Position numbers and translations under genes: made by a program. From positions 1-34,356 of the IMG/VR virus record IMGVR_UViG_3300003322_000252: a DNA stretch of 34,356 bases. The stretch is one strand, 5' to 3'. This DNA comes from a virus. Below the pieces are notes generated by a model. That model ran no database searches and was not told the origin of the DNA. It worked only from the letters and a program-made list of their open reading frames with translations. Shown here one piece after another: positions 7,808-15,046 of this stretch. Each line of letters opens with the position of its first letter. Position 1 is the stretch's first letter.

Positions 7808-9434
7808 TTCCAACGCGCTTGAAGTCGTCCACGTCGGTCGCGAGGATCACAGCCTGCACCGACCCCTGCACGCCCGATACCTCAGCCTGCCAATCGAACG
7901 CGGTGAACCCATCGGGCAGCGTGAACGGGATCTGGTTCTGCACGGTGCGCGTGTGCCGCAGCACGCCGTCGGCCCAGACCTTGAAGGTCAGCGGGTAGAC
8001 GTCGCCCAGCACCTTCGCGAGCGCGAAATTGCGCGGCCCGACCTGCGCATGCACCTTGTCCTTGAACGTCGCCGCCAGCACGCTGGCCGGATCGCCGGCG
8101 AACTTGCGCACGTTGCCGCCCTCGAGCACGTACAGCGCGTCGGCGAGTTCGTCGTACCAGCACGCATCGAAGCCGGTCGAGAGCCACCAGACGCCGTCGC
8201 CTGGCGTCAGCGGGTCGAACATGAAGCCCTTGCGCGTGCCGCCGCCGGCGTCGTAGCTGCAGACGTAGAAGCGCCCCCAGCGGCCCGCGATCATCGTCGC
8301 CGGATTCATCGCCTTCCACTGGTCCGGGTGGATGACGTCCTCGGTCAGCAGCCGCGTGTTGCCGGTATAGGCAAGCCCCTCGTTCGAGGCCCAGGCAACG
8401 CCGTGATGGAACGAGACAACGGACTGCGCGCCCGCGCAGGCATAGCCGACCGCGAACGGGGTTTCGCTCATGCCGGCCGGATCCTGGCCCTGGAACAGCA
8501 CCGGCGAGGCCGTCGTCAGCACGAGCAGGTTCTGCTCCCACTTCGCCAGCGCGATCGGCGTATTCTGGACCGGCTGGTCCCACTTCGCGGGCGTGGTGTA
8601 GGGCGTGTCCGGCGGCGTGAAGAGCACCGACTTGCCGTACAGCATCGCGGCCATGCCGTTCCACAGCCCGAGCAGCCCGAAGGCGCCGGAAGGCGGCGGC
8701 GTCCAGCCGATCGTTGCCAGCTGGTCGCCGAGCGCGCGGGCATCGTCCGTTGTGCTCGTCGTCCCGATGGTCACTTCGCGCAGGAACAGGAACACCGAGG
8801 TGTTCGTCGAGCCCGGCGACGTGCGGTAGATGCGGCGGCGGTTGATGCCGTAGTTCCCCGCCGGCGCCGCCTCGAGCGAGGTGAGGTCGATGGTCGCGCC
8901 GGGCTTGCAGTTGACGGCGATGCTGATCGGCGAAGGAGCCGACTCCCATCCGAGGTCGTTGACGAAGGTGTGGACGTAGAAGACATCGCCGGCGTCCCCG
9001 GTGGTCCCGTCGGTGTTGAGCGTGGCGACCAGCGGCGAGATCGGCGCCGGCATCGCGAGTTCGCGCACCGCCTGCGGGTACGGAGGCCCGCCGGTCAGGC
9101 CGATCGCGTTGTCGGTCCATTTCGGCGTGCCTGATCCGGTGAAGTAGGTCCGCTCGGTCGGGTCGGTCGCGTCGAACCCGCGCATCACGCTGACGACCGT
9201 CGTCCAGCTGAGCCAGTATTGCGCGTCGTTGGGCGTGTCGCGGCCGATGCGATAGATCGTCTTGCGCTGCGGACTCGTGGGCACCGTCGCCACGGTCAGG
9301 CGCGCGCGCAGCGGGCGCAGGTCGCCCCTGCCCGGCTCGGCGTCGACAACGTTGACACCAACACCGGCCGGCAGAAGCCGCGGGTGCTTGTCGATGTTGG
9401 AGCCGGCGAATCCGGTGAGGACGATAGGGTTCAC
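7800..9434 (-). CDS. Tail structural protein, propeller-like, 544 aa
   Basis: The protein begins with a GTG start at 9434, four bases after the Rz1 stop. It has an N-terminal segment NIDKHPRLLPAG and a long beta-rich body with repeated W/G/D blade-like motifs (YWLSWTTVVSVM, LGLWNGMAAMLYGKSVLFTPPD, KWEQNLLVLTTASPVLFQGQDP, GRFYVCSYDAGGGTRKGFMFDP, CWYDELADALYVLEGGNVRKF). Proteins of this length and pattern sit in the tail module of N4-gp56-capsid podophages and are usually named tail or stabilisation protein. No enzymatic motif is evident. The lysis cassette lies just upstream and the tail-tip protein just downstream, so it probably forms part of the short tail hub. Confidence 0.75.
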   Translation of the reverse strand: MNPIVLTGFAGSNIDKHPRLLPAGVGVNVVDAEPGRGDLRPLRARLTVATVPTSPQRKTIYRIGRDTPNDAQYWLSWTTVVSVMRGFDATDPTERTYFTGSGTPKWTDNAIGLTGGPPYPQAVRELAMPAPISPLVATLNTDGTTGDAGDVFYVHTFVNDLGWESAPSPISIAVNCKPGATIDLTSLEAAPAGNYGINRRRIYRTSPGSTNTSVFLFLREVTIGTTSTTDDARALGDQLATIGWTPPPSGAFGLLGLWNGMAAMLYGKSVLFTPPDTPYTTPAKWDQPVQNTPIALAKWEQNLLVLTTASPVLFQGQDPAGMSETPFAVGYACAGAQSVVSFHHGVAWASNEGLAYTGNTRLLTEDVIHPDQWKAMNPATMIAGRWGRFYVCSYDAGGGTRKGFMFDPLTPGDGVWWLSTGFDACWYDELADALYVLEGGNVRKFAGDPASVLAATFKDKVHAQVGPRNFALAKVLGDVYPLTFKVWADGVLRHTRTVQNQIPFTLPDGFTAFDWQAEVSGVQGSVQAVILATDVDDFKRVGNG

Positions 9435-9437
9435 TGG

Positions 9438-9656
9438 TCAGGGCCCCGTCATGATCGATTCACGGCATTTGCCGTACTGGGATGCAACGTACTGGGCCCA
9501 CAGCACCCACGCCGCGAAGCTGTCGTCACCGAGCGGCGCCAGAAGCGGGCAGTTCGCCACCGAAAGGGGCTGAGGCCGGATCGATGGCTGGGAGGGCGTT
9601 GAGCAGCCGCACAGCGTCATGGCCGCTATGGCAATCGCGAAACACGGTCTTTTCAC
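9438..9656 (-). CDS. Rz1-like outer-membrane spanin lipoprotein, 72 aa
   Basis: This short lipoprotein gene starts with GTG at 9656 (AGGGAAG just before it) inside the Rz gene, in another frame, and runs 88 bases past the Rz stop. The product has a basic N-terminus (MKRP), a hydrophobic core and a lipobox-like LCGC with the lipid-bearing Cys at 18, then a Pro/Ser-rich linker (STPSQPSIRPQPL). A partly embedded out-of-frame lipoprotein next to an endolysin is the classic o-spanin arrangement. It would link the outer membrane to the inner-membrane Rz protein to fuse the membranes at the end of lysis. The odd point is a second Cys at -2 of the lipobox. Confidence 0.85.
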   Translation of the reverse strand: MKRPCFAIAIAAMTLCGCSTPSQPSIRPQPLSVANCPLLAPLGDDSFAAWVLWAQYVASQYGKCRESIMTGP

Positions 9657-9882
9657 GGACTTCCCTTTCGAGTTGCTGGCGGATGGTCACTTGCTTCACA
9701 TCGATCTTGGCGATGGCGCGGGCGGCAGCGCTCGCGGCGGCACCGGTCGCGACGGCTGCAGCGCGGTCCTCGCGCGCCTGGATCGCGAGTTCGTGCTCCT
9801 GCCCGCGCTCGTATCCCCACCACACAGCGCCCGCCACGCTGGCGGCCCACAGCAGCAGCGCGCCAACCAGCCAATCGCTCAC
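9526..9882 (-). CDS. Rz-like inner-membrane spanin, 118 aa
   Basis: GTG start at 9882 overlaps the upstream stop (GTGA). Residues about 4-22 are a single N-terminal membrane anchor (WLVGALLLWAASVAGAVWW), followed by a long charged helix with ERGQEHELAIQAREDRAAA and QQLEREVREKTV, ending in a short Pro/Gly tail. One membrane anchor plus a periplasmic coiled coil next to an endolysin and enclosing an Rz1 frame is diagnostic of the i-spanin. It is expected to span the periplasm and pair with the Rz1-like lipoprotein. The length is within the usual range. Confidence 0.87.
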   Translation of the reverse strand: MSDWLVGALLLWAASVAGAVWWGYERGQEHELAIQAREDRAAAVATGAAASAAARAIAKIDVKQVTIRQQLEREVREKTVFRDCHSGHDAVRLLNALPAIDPASAPFGGELPASGAAR

Positions 9883-10049
9883 AGGAACCCCCGCCGCACG
9901 TCGCCGGTAACCTCGTGTCGATACCAGCCGGGGTGATTCGGAATCGGCCGCCAGCACTCGTTGTCGGGCTTGCCCGACTCGGGCTTCTTCGGCTCGATCT
10001 TCTTGCCGATCTCGGTGGGCTGCGAATCGCCGTCTTGAACAGTCCTCAT
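9879..10049 (-). CDS. Small unknown protein in the lysis cassette, 56 aa
   Basis: A 56-residue frame begins at an ATG overlapping the endolysin stop (ATGA at 10046-10049) and ends in a GTGA overlap with Rz. It has a Lys/Pro/Glu-rich middle (KKIEPKKPESGKPDNE) and a C-terminal W-x-P-x-x-x-HPGWYRH segment. It has no membrane segment or signal peptide. Both junctions being translationally coupled argues that it is a real gene. I do not recognise a family; a role in lysis control is only suggested by position. Confidence 0.6.
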   Translation of the reverse strand: MRTVQDGDSQPTEIGKKIEPKKPESGKPDNECWRPIPNHPGWYRHEVTGDVRRGFL

Positions 10050-10597
10050 GACACCCCCAATGCCGCCTTCGCGGCCTTCCAGCGCTTGAGCCTGTCGGCC
10101 AGGCCGTTCGTGCCGCCGTTGATGCGCTTCGTGAGCGTCACGAACAGGTCCGCATCGGCCAGGGCATTCAGGCCATGCGTCTGCCAGTACCAGCCGCCCA
10201 GCCGGCACGCCATCAGCGGCTCGGCCGCAAGGTCCGGGAACTGCTCGAGATCCGCTCCCAAGGTCGGGCCCGCCCTGCGGTAGTTGCCTCGGCCTGTGAG
10301 TTGCGGCAGCCCGCGGCCGCGGTAGCGGAACCCATCACCCGGCTGCGTGTTGCCGAGCTCGGCCGCCTTGTCGCCCGGCGGCTCGTACCGGGCCTGCGCG
10401 GGTGTCGGCTTGTCGCCCCACAACTCCACCATCCACTTCAGGCCGCCCGTCTCGTGGCCGTACTGGGCGAGGAACGCCGCCTGCCGCTTCGGCGTGTCGA
10501 TGACGAACTCTTGCATCGCCGCACCCATGTACGGTGCGAACGTCTGCGCGACGGCAGGCGATGCGCCGGTGCAGGCTTGCAAGAGTTCCGGGGTCAC
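10046..10597 (-). CDS. Endolysin, GH19 chitinase-like muramidase, 183 aa
   Basis: The start is GTG at 10597, overlapping the stop of the DUF1996 gene (GTGA). The single domain has the GH19 endolysin signature: AAFLAQYGHETGG with the likely catalytic Glu at 49, then YRGRGLPQLTGRGNY with its substrate-groove residues, and a C-terminal RINGGTNGLADR. It should cut glycan strands of host peptidoglycan. There is no N-terminal signal-anchor, so it should accumulate in the cytoplasm until the holin opens the membrane. The length is normal for a one-domain phage GH19 enzyme. Spanins lie just downstream and the holin-like genes upstream. Confidence 0.92.
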   Translation of the reverse strand: MTPELLQACTGASPAVAQTFAPYMGAAMQEFVIDTPKRQAAFLAQYGHETGGLKWMVELWGDKPTPAQARYEPPGDKAAELGNTQPGDGFRYRGRGLPQLTGRGNYRRAGPTLGADLEQFPDLAAEPLMACRLGGWYWQTHGLNALADADLFVTLTKRINGGTNGLADRLKRWKAAKAALGVS

Positions 10598-12492
10598 TGC
10601 AGCCCCCGCCCGTCACACAGCGCATTCGTCGATGACGCGCGCTTGTTCACGCAGTTCGTCACCCACTCGTTCATGATCGGCTCGTTCCAGCCGTTGAACC
10701 AGTCGGCGTGCATGGAGTAGCCGCCCTGCCCAACATAGTTGTCCGACGAGAGCTTCCACGACGACGCGGGGTCGAGGTCGACCACCGTGTAGTGCATGTT
10801 CAGCGACACCTCGGCGAGCCCGACCGGGTGCGTGCTTGGGCAGCCGTTGCCCGTCGCGTAGGCCATGTGCGACTTGTGGTCCGGGCTGTCGAGGTTGGTC
10901 CCGTCCCAGCATTGAGGGAACTGGATGCCGACGTCCATCGTGTCGCCCACCGGGCAACTCGGGATGTAGCCGTAGTACGCGCTGCCCGACGAGCACGAGA
11001 AGCGGATCAGGCCGCCGGCCGGCAGCGGCACCTTATTCGACGCGCTGCCGGCGATCATGCGCAGCCCCGTGGGGAACGGCTTGACGTCCTCAGCCTTGAC
11101 GCCCAGATAGCCGGACTTGTAGTACCAGATGACGCTGGTGGGGACGATGGGCGCGCCGGTCTTCATGTTGACCATGGCCGGGACCCAATAGCCGGTGCGA
11201 TTGAGCGTACCGCCGGCGCAGGTCGAATTGCCGGTGGAGGCGATCGACGAGGCGGTGGAGTTGGCGGTCACGCCGGCGTTGCCGAAGAACATGTGCAGAT
11301 GCGAAGCACCGGGCTGGCCGGGGAAGACGATGGGATCGTCGAAGGCGAAGTGAGAGAAGTTGCAGGTCAGGCGGAAGGCGCCGATGTCGAACGGGCCCGC
11401 CTCGTAGCCCGCGCCGGTGACCAGCCGATCAGCCGTATACGCCGGCCGCGGCGGCTGCGCGAGCGCGATGTTCACGACTGGCGCGGCGCCGGTCTGCACC
11501 ACGGCGTCCGCCGTGATCTGCTTCTGGCATTCCTTGTAGTAGCCGGGCGCCGGGTCGACGTTGCCGAACGTGCTTCCGGTGCATACCTGGGCGCCGCTGA
11601 GCGTCTTGCTGACCCAGTTCGCGCCGTAGCCGTAGCGCACCGGCGTGCTCGCGCCCACGCTGAAGTTCGGCATCTCGTTGGTCGCGACTGTGATCCAGTT
11701 CGACGCGGTCGCGCCGGTGCTGGTGGTCGTAGGCGGCGTCGCCTGGCTCCCCAGCAACTCGCAGGTCTTCACCGTGCCCTGCGACGGGTCGCTGCCGAAG
11801 AACGAATTCGAGCACGTGCCGCTACCGGCCATCGATTTCTGGATCCACGACGGCGCGGCGCCGTAGCGCACGGTCTGGGGCGAGGAGCCCACCGAGAACG
11901 CGCCGCCCTCGCTCGCGAGAAACGTCCAGCTTGCCGTGGTCGGCGCAGCGTTGCATGCGCCGACCGGTGCGGCCTGCGGCAGCCAGCTGCCGGCCACCCA
12001 CGCCGAGGCGCTGAGCGTGTAGGTGCGCGTCTGCGTCCACGAGCCGAGCGGCTTGTCGGGGTTGCTGGACGAGCACTGGACGGTCTGCGTCTCGCCGTTC
12101 GGGAACGGGTTCGCCGGCGCAACGCAAGCGCCATCCGGCGGCGTCGCGGGTGTCCACGGACCGGCAGCCCAGCCACTCGCGAGGCTGTAGGTGTAGGCCT
12201 TCGTCTGCGGGTAGGTGCCCGTCGTTGGCGCCAGGCAGACCGCGTTCTGCGTCTCGCTCGGCGGGCGCTTGGCGATCACGAACGTGCGGATCGTGTTCAC
12301 CCGGCACGAGTAGGTCGCGTTCGCGGCATAGGTGCCCGCGTTCACCCCTGCGGTCAACGTCTGGTCGCAGAGGTCCATCGTCGGGTAGCTGCCGAGCGTT
12401 GACGACCCCTTGTAGAGATACGCCGGGCCGGCGGTGTCCGCGTGCGCGACGAGCGCGATCGCGGCCAGCGCCGCGGCGATGATGCGTTTCAT
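10594..12492 (-). CDS. Secreted DUF1996 protein with repeated N-terminal modules, 632 aa
   Basis: An ATG at 12492 with AGGAG upstream gives a clear Sec signal peptide (MKRIIAAALAAIALVAHA, cleavage near 18). Residues about 85-182 hold two Cys-containing units with the theme Y-x-L-x-x-x-W-x-x-G-x-W. Residues 189-246 and 266-322 hold two copies of a module W..(V/L)A.(N/S)E...F.V......VRYG...W..K...G..C....FG..DP..G..K.C. Residues about 366-630 are a DUF1996 domain: SHLHMFFGN, FPQCWDG, NLDSPDHKSHMAY, HADWFNGW. The family is of unknown function and mostly secreted. The modules resemble carbohydrate-binding add-ons of extracellular enzymes (inference). The gene sits between the holin-like gene and the endolysin and is a longer paralogue of the gene at 15047-16252. 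Confidence 0.85.
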   Translation of the reverse strand: MKRIIAAALAAIALVAHADTAGPAYLYKGSSTLGSYPTMDLCDQTLTAGVNAGTYAANATYSCRVNTIRTFVIAKRPPSETQNAVCLAPTTGTYPQTKAYTYSLASGWAAGPWTPATPPDGACVAPANPFPNGETQTVQCSSSNPDKPLGSWTQTRTYTLSASAWVAGSWLPQAAPVGACNAAPTTASWTFLASEGGAFSVGSSPQTVRYGAAPSWIQKSMAGSGTCSNSFFGSDPSQGTVKTCELLGSQATPPTTTSTGATASNWITVATNEMPNFSVGASTPVRYGYGANWVSKTLSGAQVCTGSTFGNVDPAPGYYKECQKQITADAVVQTGAAPVVNIALAQPPRPAYTADRLVTGAGYEAGPFDIGAFRLTCNFSHFAFDDPIVFPGQPGASHLHMFFGNAGVTANSTASSIASTGNSTCAGGTLNRTGYWVPAMVNMKTGAPIVPTSVIWYYKSGYLGVKAEDVKPFPTGLRMIAGSASNKVPLPAGGLIRFSCSSGSAYYGYIPSCPVGDTMDVGIQFPQCWDGTNLDSPDHKSHMAYATGNGCPSTHPVGLAEVSLNMHYTVVDLDPASSWKLSSDNYVGQGGYSMHADWFNGWNEPIMNEWVTNCVNKRASSTNALCDGRGLQ

Positions 12493-12761
12493 TGCGGCTT
12501 CTCCTGTTGAGCGTCGACCTTGGTCGCGTCACCCTGGTCGATCACTCGCACGACGAGATTGATCAGCCCGAGCGCGACGGTCATCCACGCGCTGAGCTCG
12601 ACCCAGGTCATGGCGAGACCGAGGCGCGCGATCAGCGGCACCGTCTTGGTCAGCGCCGCCGGCGGGAACATCAGGATCACCGCCTGCAGGCCGGCGATCG
12701 CGGCGCTCATCTGCTGGCTGTACATGCGCCAGGACTTGCGCCAGTTCGGGATCAACTTCAT
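12489..12761 (-). CDS. Holin-like small membrane protein, 90 aa
   Basis: The ATG at 12761 overlaps the upstream stop (ATGA) and the gene ends in an ATGA overlap with the DUF1996 gene. The N-terminus MKLIPNWRKSWRMYSQQMSAA matches a common class of small phage membrane proteins (DUF7940-type) found beside endolysins. Two hydrophobic stretches, about 18-36 and 48-75, are followed by a charged hydrophilic tail (DQGDATKVDAQQEKPQ). Two membrane spans plus a charged tail near an endolysin fit a class II-like holin that permeabilises the inner membrane. The neighbouring 102-residue protein is the alternative or partner. Confidence 0.75.
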   Translation of the reverse strand: MKLIPNWRKSWRMYSQQMSAAIAGLQAVILMFPPAALTKTVPLIARLGLAMTWVELSAWMTVALGLINLVVRVIDQGDATKVDAQQEKPQ

Positions 12762-13066
12762 GGTCTATTGCCCCCCTTCAAAGCGAGGTAGAAGCCGGCG
12801 ATCGCGGTGAATACGGCCACGATCACGCCGATGGGCTTTGCGAGCCGCGCGATGCCCTCGAGCACCTTGAGCGCCCCTTCGAACGCATGCGACCACTCGA
12901 CCATCGCCGCGGTGTTGCGCTCGATGCGTGTCGTCGCCTCGGTGTTGGCCTTCAGGTTGCCCTCGATCGCAGAGAGGCGCGATTCCATCGCGCTCATGCG
13001 GCGATCGCCCTCGTCGAGGCGTTCGTTGATCGCGTCTCGTTGTCCCGCCGTGGTGTCGTCGAACAT
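12758..13066 (-). CDS. Coiled-coil, single-span membrane protein (holin or antiholin candidate), 102 aa
   Basis: The ATG at 13066 has GGAAAG three bases upstream. Residues 1-60 form a charged coiled coil (RLDEGDRRMSAMESRLSAIEGNLKAN), an amphipathic segment follows, and residues about 77-96 are one membrane span (KPIGVIVAVFTAIAGFYLALK). This layout recalls XhlA-type proteins that act with a holin at the membrane. It directly precedes and overlaps the two-span holin-like gene, so the two probably act as a pair. Which of them is the pore cannot be told from sequence. Confidence 0.7.
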   Translation of the reverse strand: MFDDTTAGQRDAINERLDEGDRRMSAMESRLSAIEGNLKANTEATTRIERNTAAMVEWSHAFEGALKVLEGIARLAKPIGVIVAVFTAIAGFYLALKGGNRP

Positions 13067-13078
13067 GGTCTTTCCAGG

Positions 13079-13468
13079 TCAGGACTTGTAGGGGTTGCCT
13101 TGCGGCGGGTAGAGGAAGAGCTTGGACACCGGGCCCCAGTCGGATCCCGGCACCTTCCACTCGAGGCGGCCGCTGCCGGTCTTAACGAGGTAGTACAGAC
13201 GTCCCGCGTCGAAATCGAGCTCGGTCACCTTGGCTGCACTGACGACGACCGTCCCGCCGCCGACCACCCGAAACTCGTGACGGCCCGGCAGCATCGACAC
13301 GACCCAGCCGCGCCCGTCGGCGGCCAGGCCGGTGCCGGGCCCGAGCGAGCCGCATTGCCCGGTCGCGTGGGCTTCTTGTGCCTGCGCATCGGTGGGCGCC
13401 GGGCGCAGATCAGCACCCTGCGTGCATGCCGAGAGCACGAGCACGACGATGGCGAGGGCTGCCTTCAA
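13079..13468 (-). CDS. Exported lipoprotein of unknown role, 129 aa (TTG start)
   Basis: No ATG or GTG is in a usable place; the supported start is TTG at 13468, which overlaps the upstream stop as TTGA and has GAGG eight bases before it. From that start the product opens with K-A-A-L-A-I-V-V-L-V-L-S-A-C, a textbook lipoprotein signal with lipobox LSAC and lipid Cys at 15. The mature part is beta-rich (GWVVSMLPGRHEFRVVGGGTVVVS, then LYYLVKTGSGRLEWKV). It lies upstream of the lysis cassette but is too long and lacks the Pro-rich tail of an Rz1 spanin. A role at the host outer membrane, such as receptor masking or superinfection exclusion, is possible but unproven. Confidence 0.7.
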   Translation of the reverse strand: MKAALAIVVLVLSACTQGADLRPAPTDAQAQEAHATGQCGSLGPGTGLAADGRGWVVSMLPGRHEFRVVGGGTVVVSAAKVTELDFDAGRLYYLVKTGSGRLEWKVPGSDWGPVSKLFLYPPQGNPYKS

Positions 13469-14289
13469 TGGAAGTACCTCATGATGTAGGGCCGCGCGCG
13501 CCCCGCCTTGCGCACCGTCGCTGTCGCCGCCAGCGTGACATCCGCGAGCGTCGCACTCACCACAGCGGAGCGGTCGGGGCTCGCCGCCGCGGTCGCTGTC
13601 GCGGCCAGCGTCGCGGCGGCCAGCGTTGCATTCACACCCGCAGAGATCCCGCCGCCGGCGCTGAGCTTGAACGTCAGGATGACGATGATTTCCGTCGCGC
13701 CGCCGGTGGGCGAGTACGTGAAGTCGCAGTCCAGCGATGCGGTCGACGAGACCGTCGTGCCGCCGACGGACGACGGCCAGTACAAGCCGCCGTCGTGCTC
13801 TTCGCTCAGGATCGTCAGGTTGCTCGAGGTGACCGACGTCGGCTCGCTGCTGGCCTGCGAGATCGCGGCCAGCACGACCTCGTCGGCCTGCGCCAACGTG
13901 CCAGTTGCCTTGACCCGCGTCGCGGCTGTCGCCACATCGCTCGCGAGCACGACGTCGAGCGATCCGCTCGAAATAACGTTCGGCACCCGGATGAAGTGAA
14001 CAACGGGGTAGTCCGTCGCCGAGTAGTTGACCGTGACCGTGTGCGACGACCCGCCGCCGACGTACCCGGAATCGCCTGGCTTGCAGACGTAGGCCCACAT
14101 CTTGATGGGGCCGTAGCTGAAGCTCGTCGCGAGCGTGTAGGTGTTGCCCTTGCTGTCGCTGATCGACGATGGGTACTGTTCGCCCGAGCCGAAGACCACC
14201 AGCGCATCGCCGGTGGCCGTCGTGCCCGCGGTGGTCGTGAGTGTCGTCGCGCCGCTGACGGCGTCGCGAGACACAAGGGATGCGGTCAT
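13465..14289 (-). CDS. Beta-rich virion-associated protein, 274 aa
   Basis: The ATG at 14289 follows the previous gene by 13 bases. The product is rich in Ser, Thr, Val and Ala and looks like an all-beta fold (SISDSKGNTYTLATSF, YSATDYPVVHFIRV, DEVVLAAISQASSEP). Its C-terminal quarter is an Ala/Thr repeat (VNATLAAATLAATATAAASP... VVSATLADVTLAATATV), in which the phrase (V/A)xATLAxxTLAATAT occurs twice. Proteins of this type occur beside tail fibre genes in many phages, usually without assigned function. No signal peptide. Its stop overlaps the TTG start of the lipoprotein gene. Confidence 0.7.
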   Translation of the reverse strand: MTASLVSRDAVSGATTLTTTAGTTATGDALVVFGSGEQYPSSISDSKGNTYTLATSFSYGPIKMWAYVCKPGDSGYVGGGSSHTVTVNYSATDYPVVHFIRVPNVISSGSLDVVLASDVATAATRVKATGTLAQADEVVLAAISQASSEPTSVTSSNLTILSEEHDGGLYWPSSVGGTTVSSTASLDCDFTYSPTGGATEIIVILTFKLSAGGGISAGVNATLAAATLAATATAAASPDRSAVVSATLADVTLAATATVRKAGRARPYIMRYFH

Positions 14290-14302
14290 CTCCGCGCCCC
14301 CT

Positions 14303-14710
14303 TCAGGCGTTGCCGTCGGTCAGCGTGAACCCGGTCACCGTGACTGCACTGCCGGCTGTGAAGGACGTCGTGTCGACCGTCATGTCGCCGCCGCCGCCCG
14401 TCGCAGTCACAGTGCCCTGCGCGTGGCAAGTCGTGCCGTCGCTAGCATAGAGCCGCCAGTGCGCCGCGGTGCCGGTCGCGTCCGCGCTCGTGTCCTGCCA
14501 GGTGCCGCTCTTGGCTTTCGAGCCGGATGCAGCAGCAGCCATCCAGTCACTCGGCAGCGTCAGGGTCGCCAGCACGGTCCCCGAATCAGCGGCGGCACAG
14601 TTCGATGGCACCGAGCCGGAGCGGATCTTCAGGATCGCGCTCGTGCCGGTCGCGGTCTCGATGGCGTCAAGCCGCGCATTGCGAACGGCAACGGAAAGTT
14701 GGAGCGTCAT
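14303..14710 (-). CDS. Small beta-rich phage structural protein, 135 aa
   Basis: The ATG at 14710 has AAGGAG six bases upstream, inside the end of the previous gene. The sequence opens MTLQLSVAVRNARLDAIE, then LKIRSGSVPSN, LATLTLPSDW, and a C-terminal VTATGGGGDMTVDTTSF...VTVTGFTLTDG. This pattern (short N-terminal helix, ILxIxxGxxP, LATLTLP, then Gly/Thr strands) is a recurrent family of small proteins in phage fibre modules. It probably forms a beta-sandwich head fibre or tail accessory. Function is not established. Confidence 0.7.
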   Translation of the reverse strand: MTLQLSVAVRNARLDAIETATGTSAILKIRSGSVPSNCAAADSGTVLATLTLPSDWMAAAASGSKAKSGTWQDTSADATGTAAHWRLYASDGTTCHAQGTVTATGGGGDMTVDTTSFTAGSAVTVTGFTLTDGNA

Positions 14711-14713
14711 GGC

Positions 14714-15037
14714 TCACTCCTTCTGAGAGAGGATTCGTTTGGCGTCGCCCACCATGAACGCCGCGTCGCCGGAGTAGCCGGCCAGCGTGTCGAGGCGACC
14801 GAGCTCGCTGCGAAGCTCGCGAGCGTCTTTGAACTGCGTCTTCGGCTGCCATTCGATCTTTGCAACGATGTAGCAGCCGGCCGGAAACGCGGCCGTCTTC
14901 CACGTGTAGATCACGGCAGCGTTGAACGGCGTGATGCGCACGTTCTCGGCCAGGCGCGGCTCGCACGGATCGGCCGCGAAGGACGCGCCGCTTGCGAGCG
15001 CGAGCGCAGCCGCGGCGAAGAGGGTCTTTGCTTTCAT
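14714..15037 (-). CDS. Small secreted protein of unknown function, 107 aa
   Basis: The ATG at 15037 has GAGG seven bases upstream. The first 22 residues are a clear Sec signal peptide (MKAKTLFAAAALALASGASFA, cleavage before ADPC). The mature part has two Cys, at 25 and 54, which could form a disulphide in the periplasm, and a helical C-terminus (DARELRSELGRLDTLAG). I do not recognise the family. It sits directly after the shorter DUF1996 gene and is one of several exported products clustered between the tail fibre and the endolysin. Confidence 0.7.
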   Translation of the reverse strand: MKAKTLFAAAALALASGASFAADPCEPRLAENVRITPFNAAVIYTWKTAAFPAGCYIVAKIEWQPKTQFKDARELRSELGRLDTLAGYSGDAAFMVGDAKRILSQKE

Positions 15038-15046
15038 GTGCGTGCC

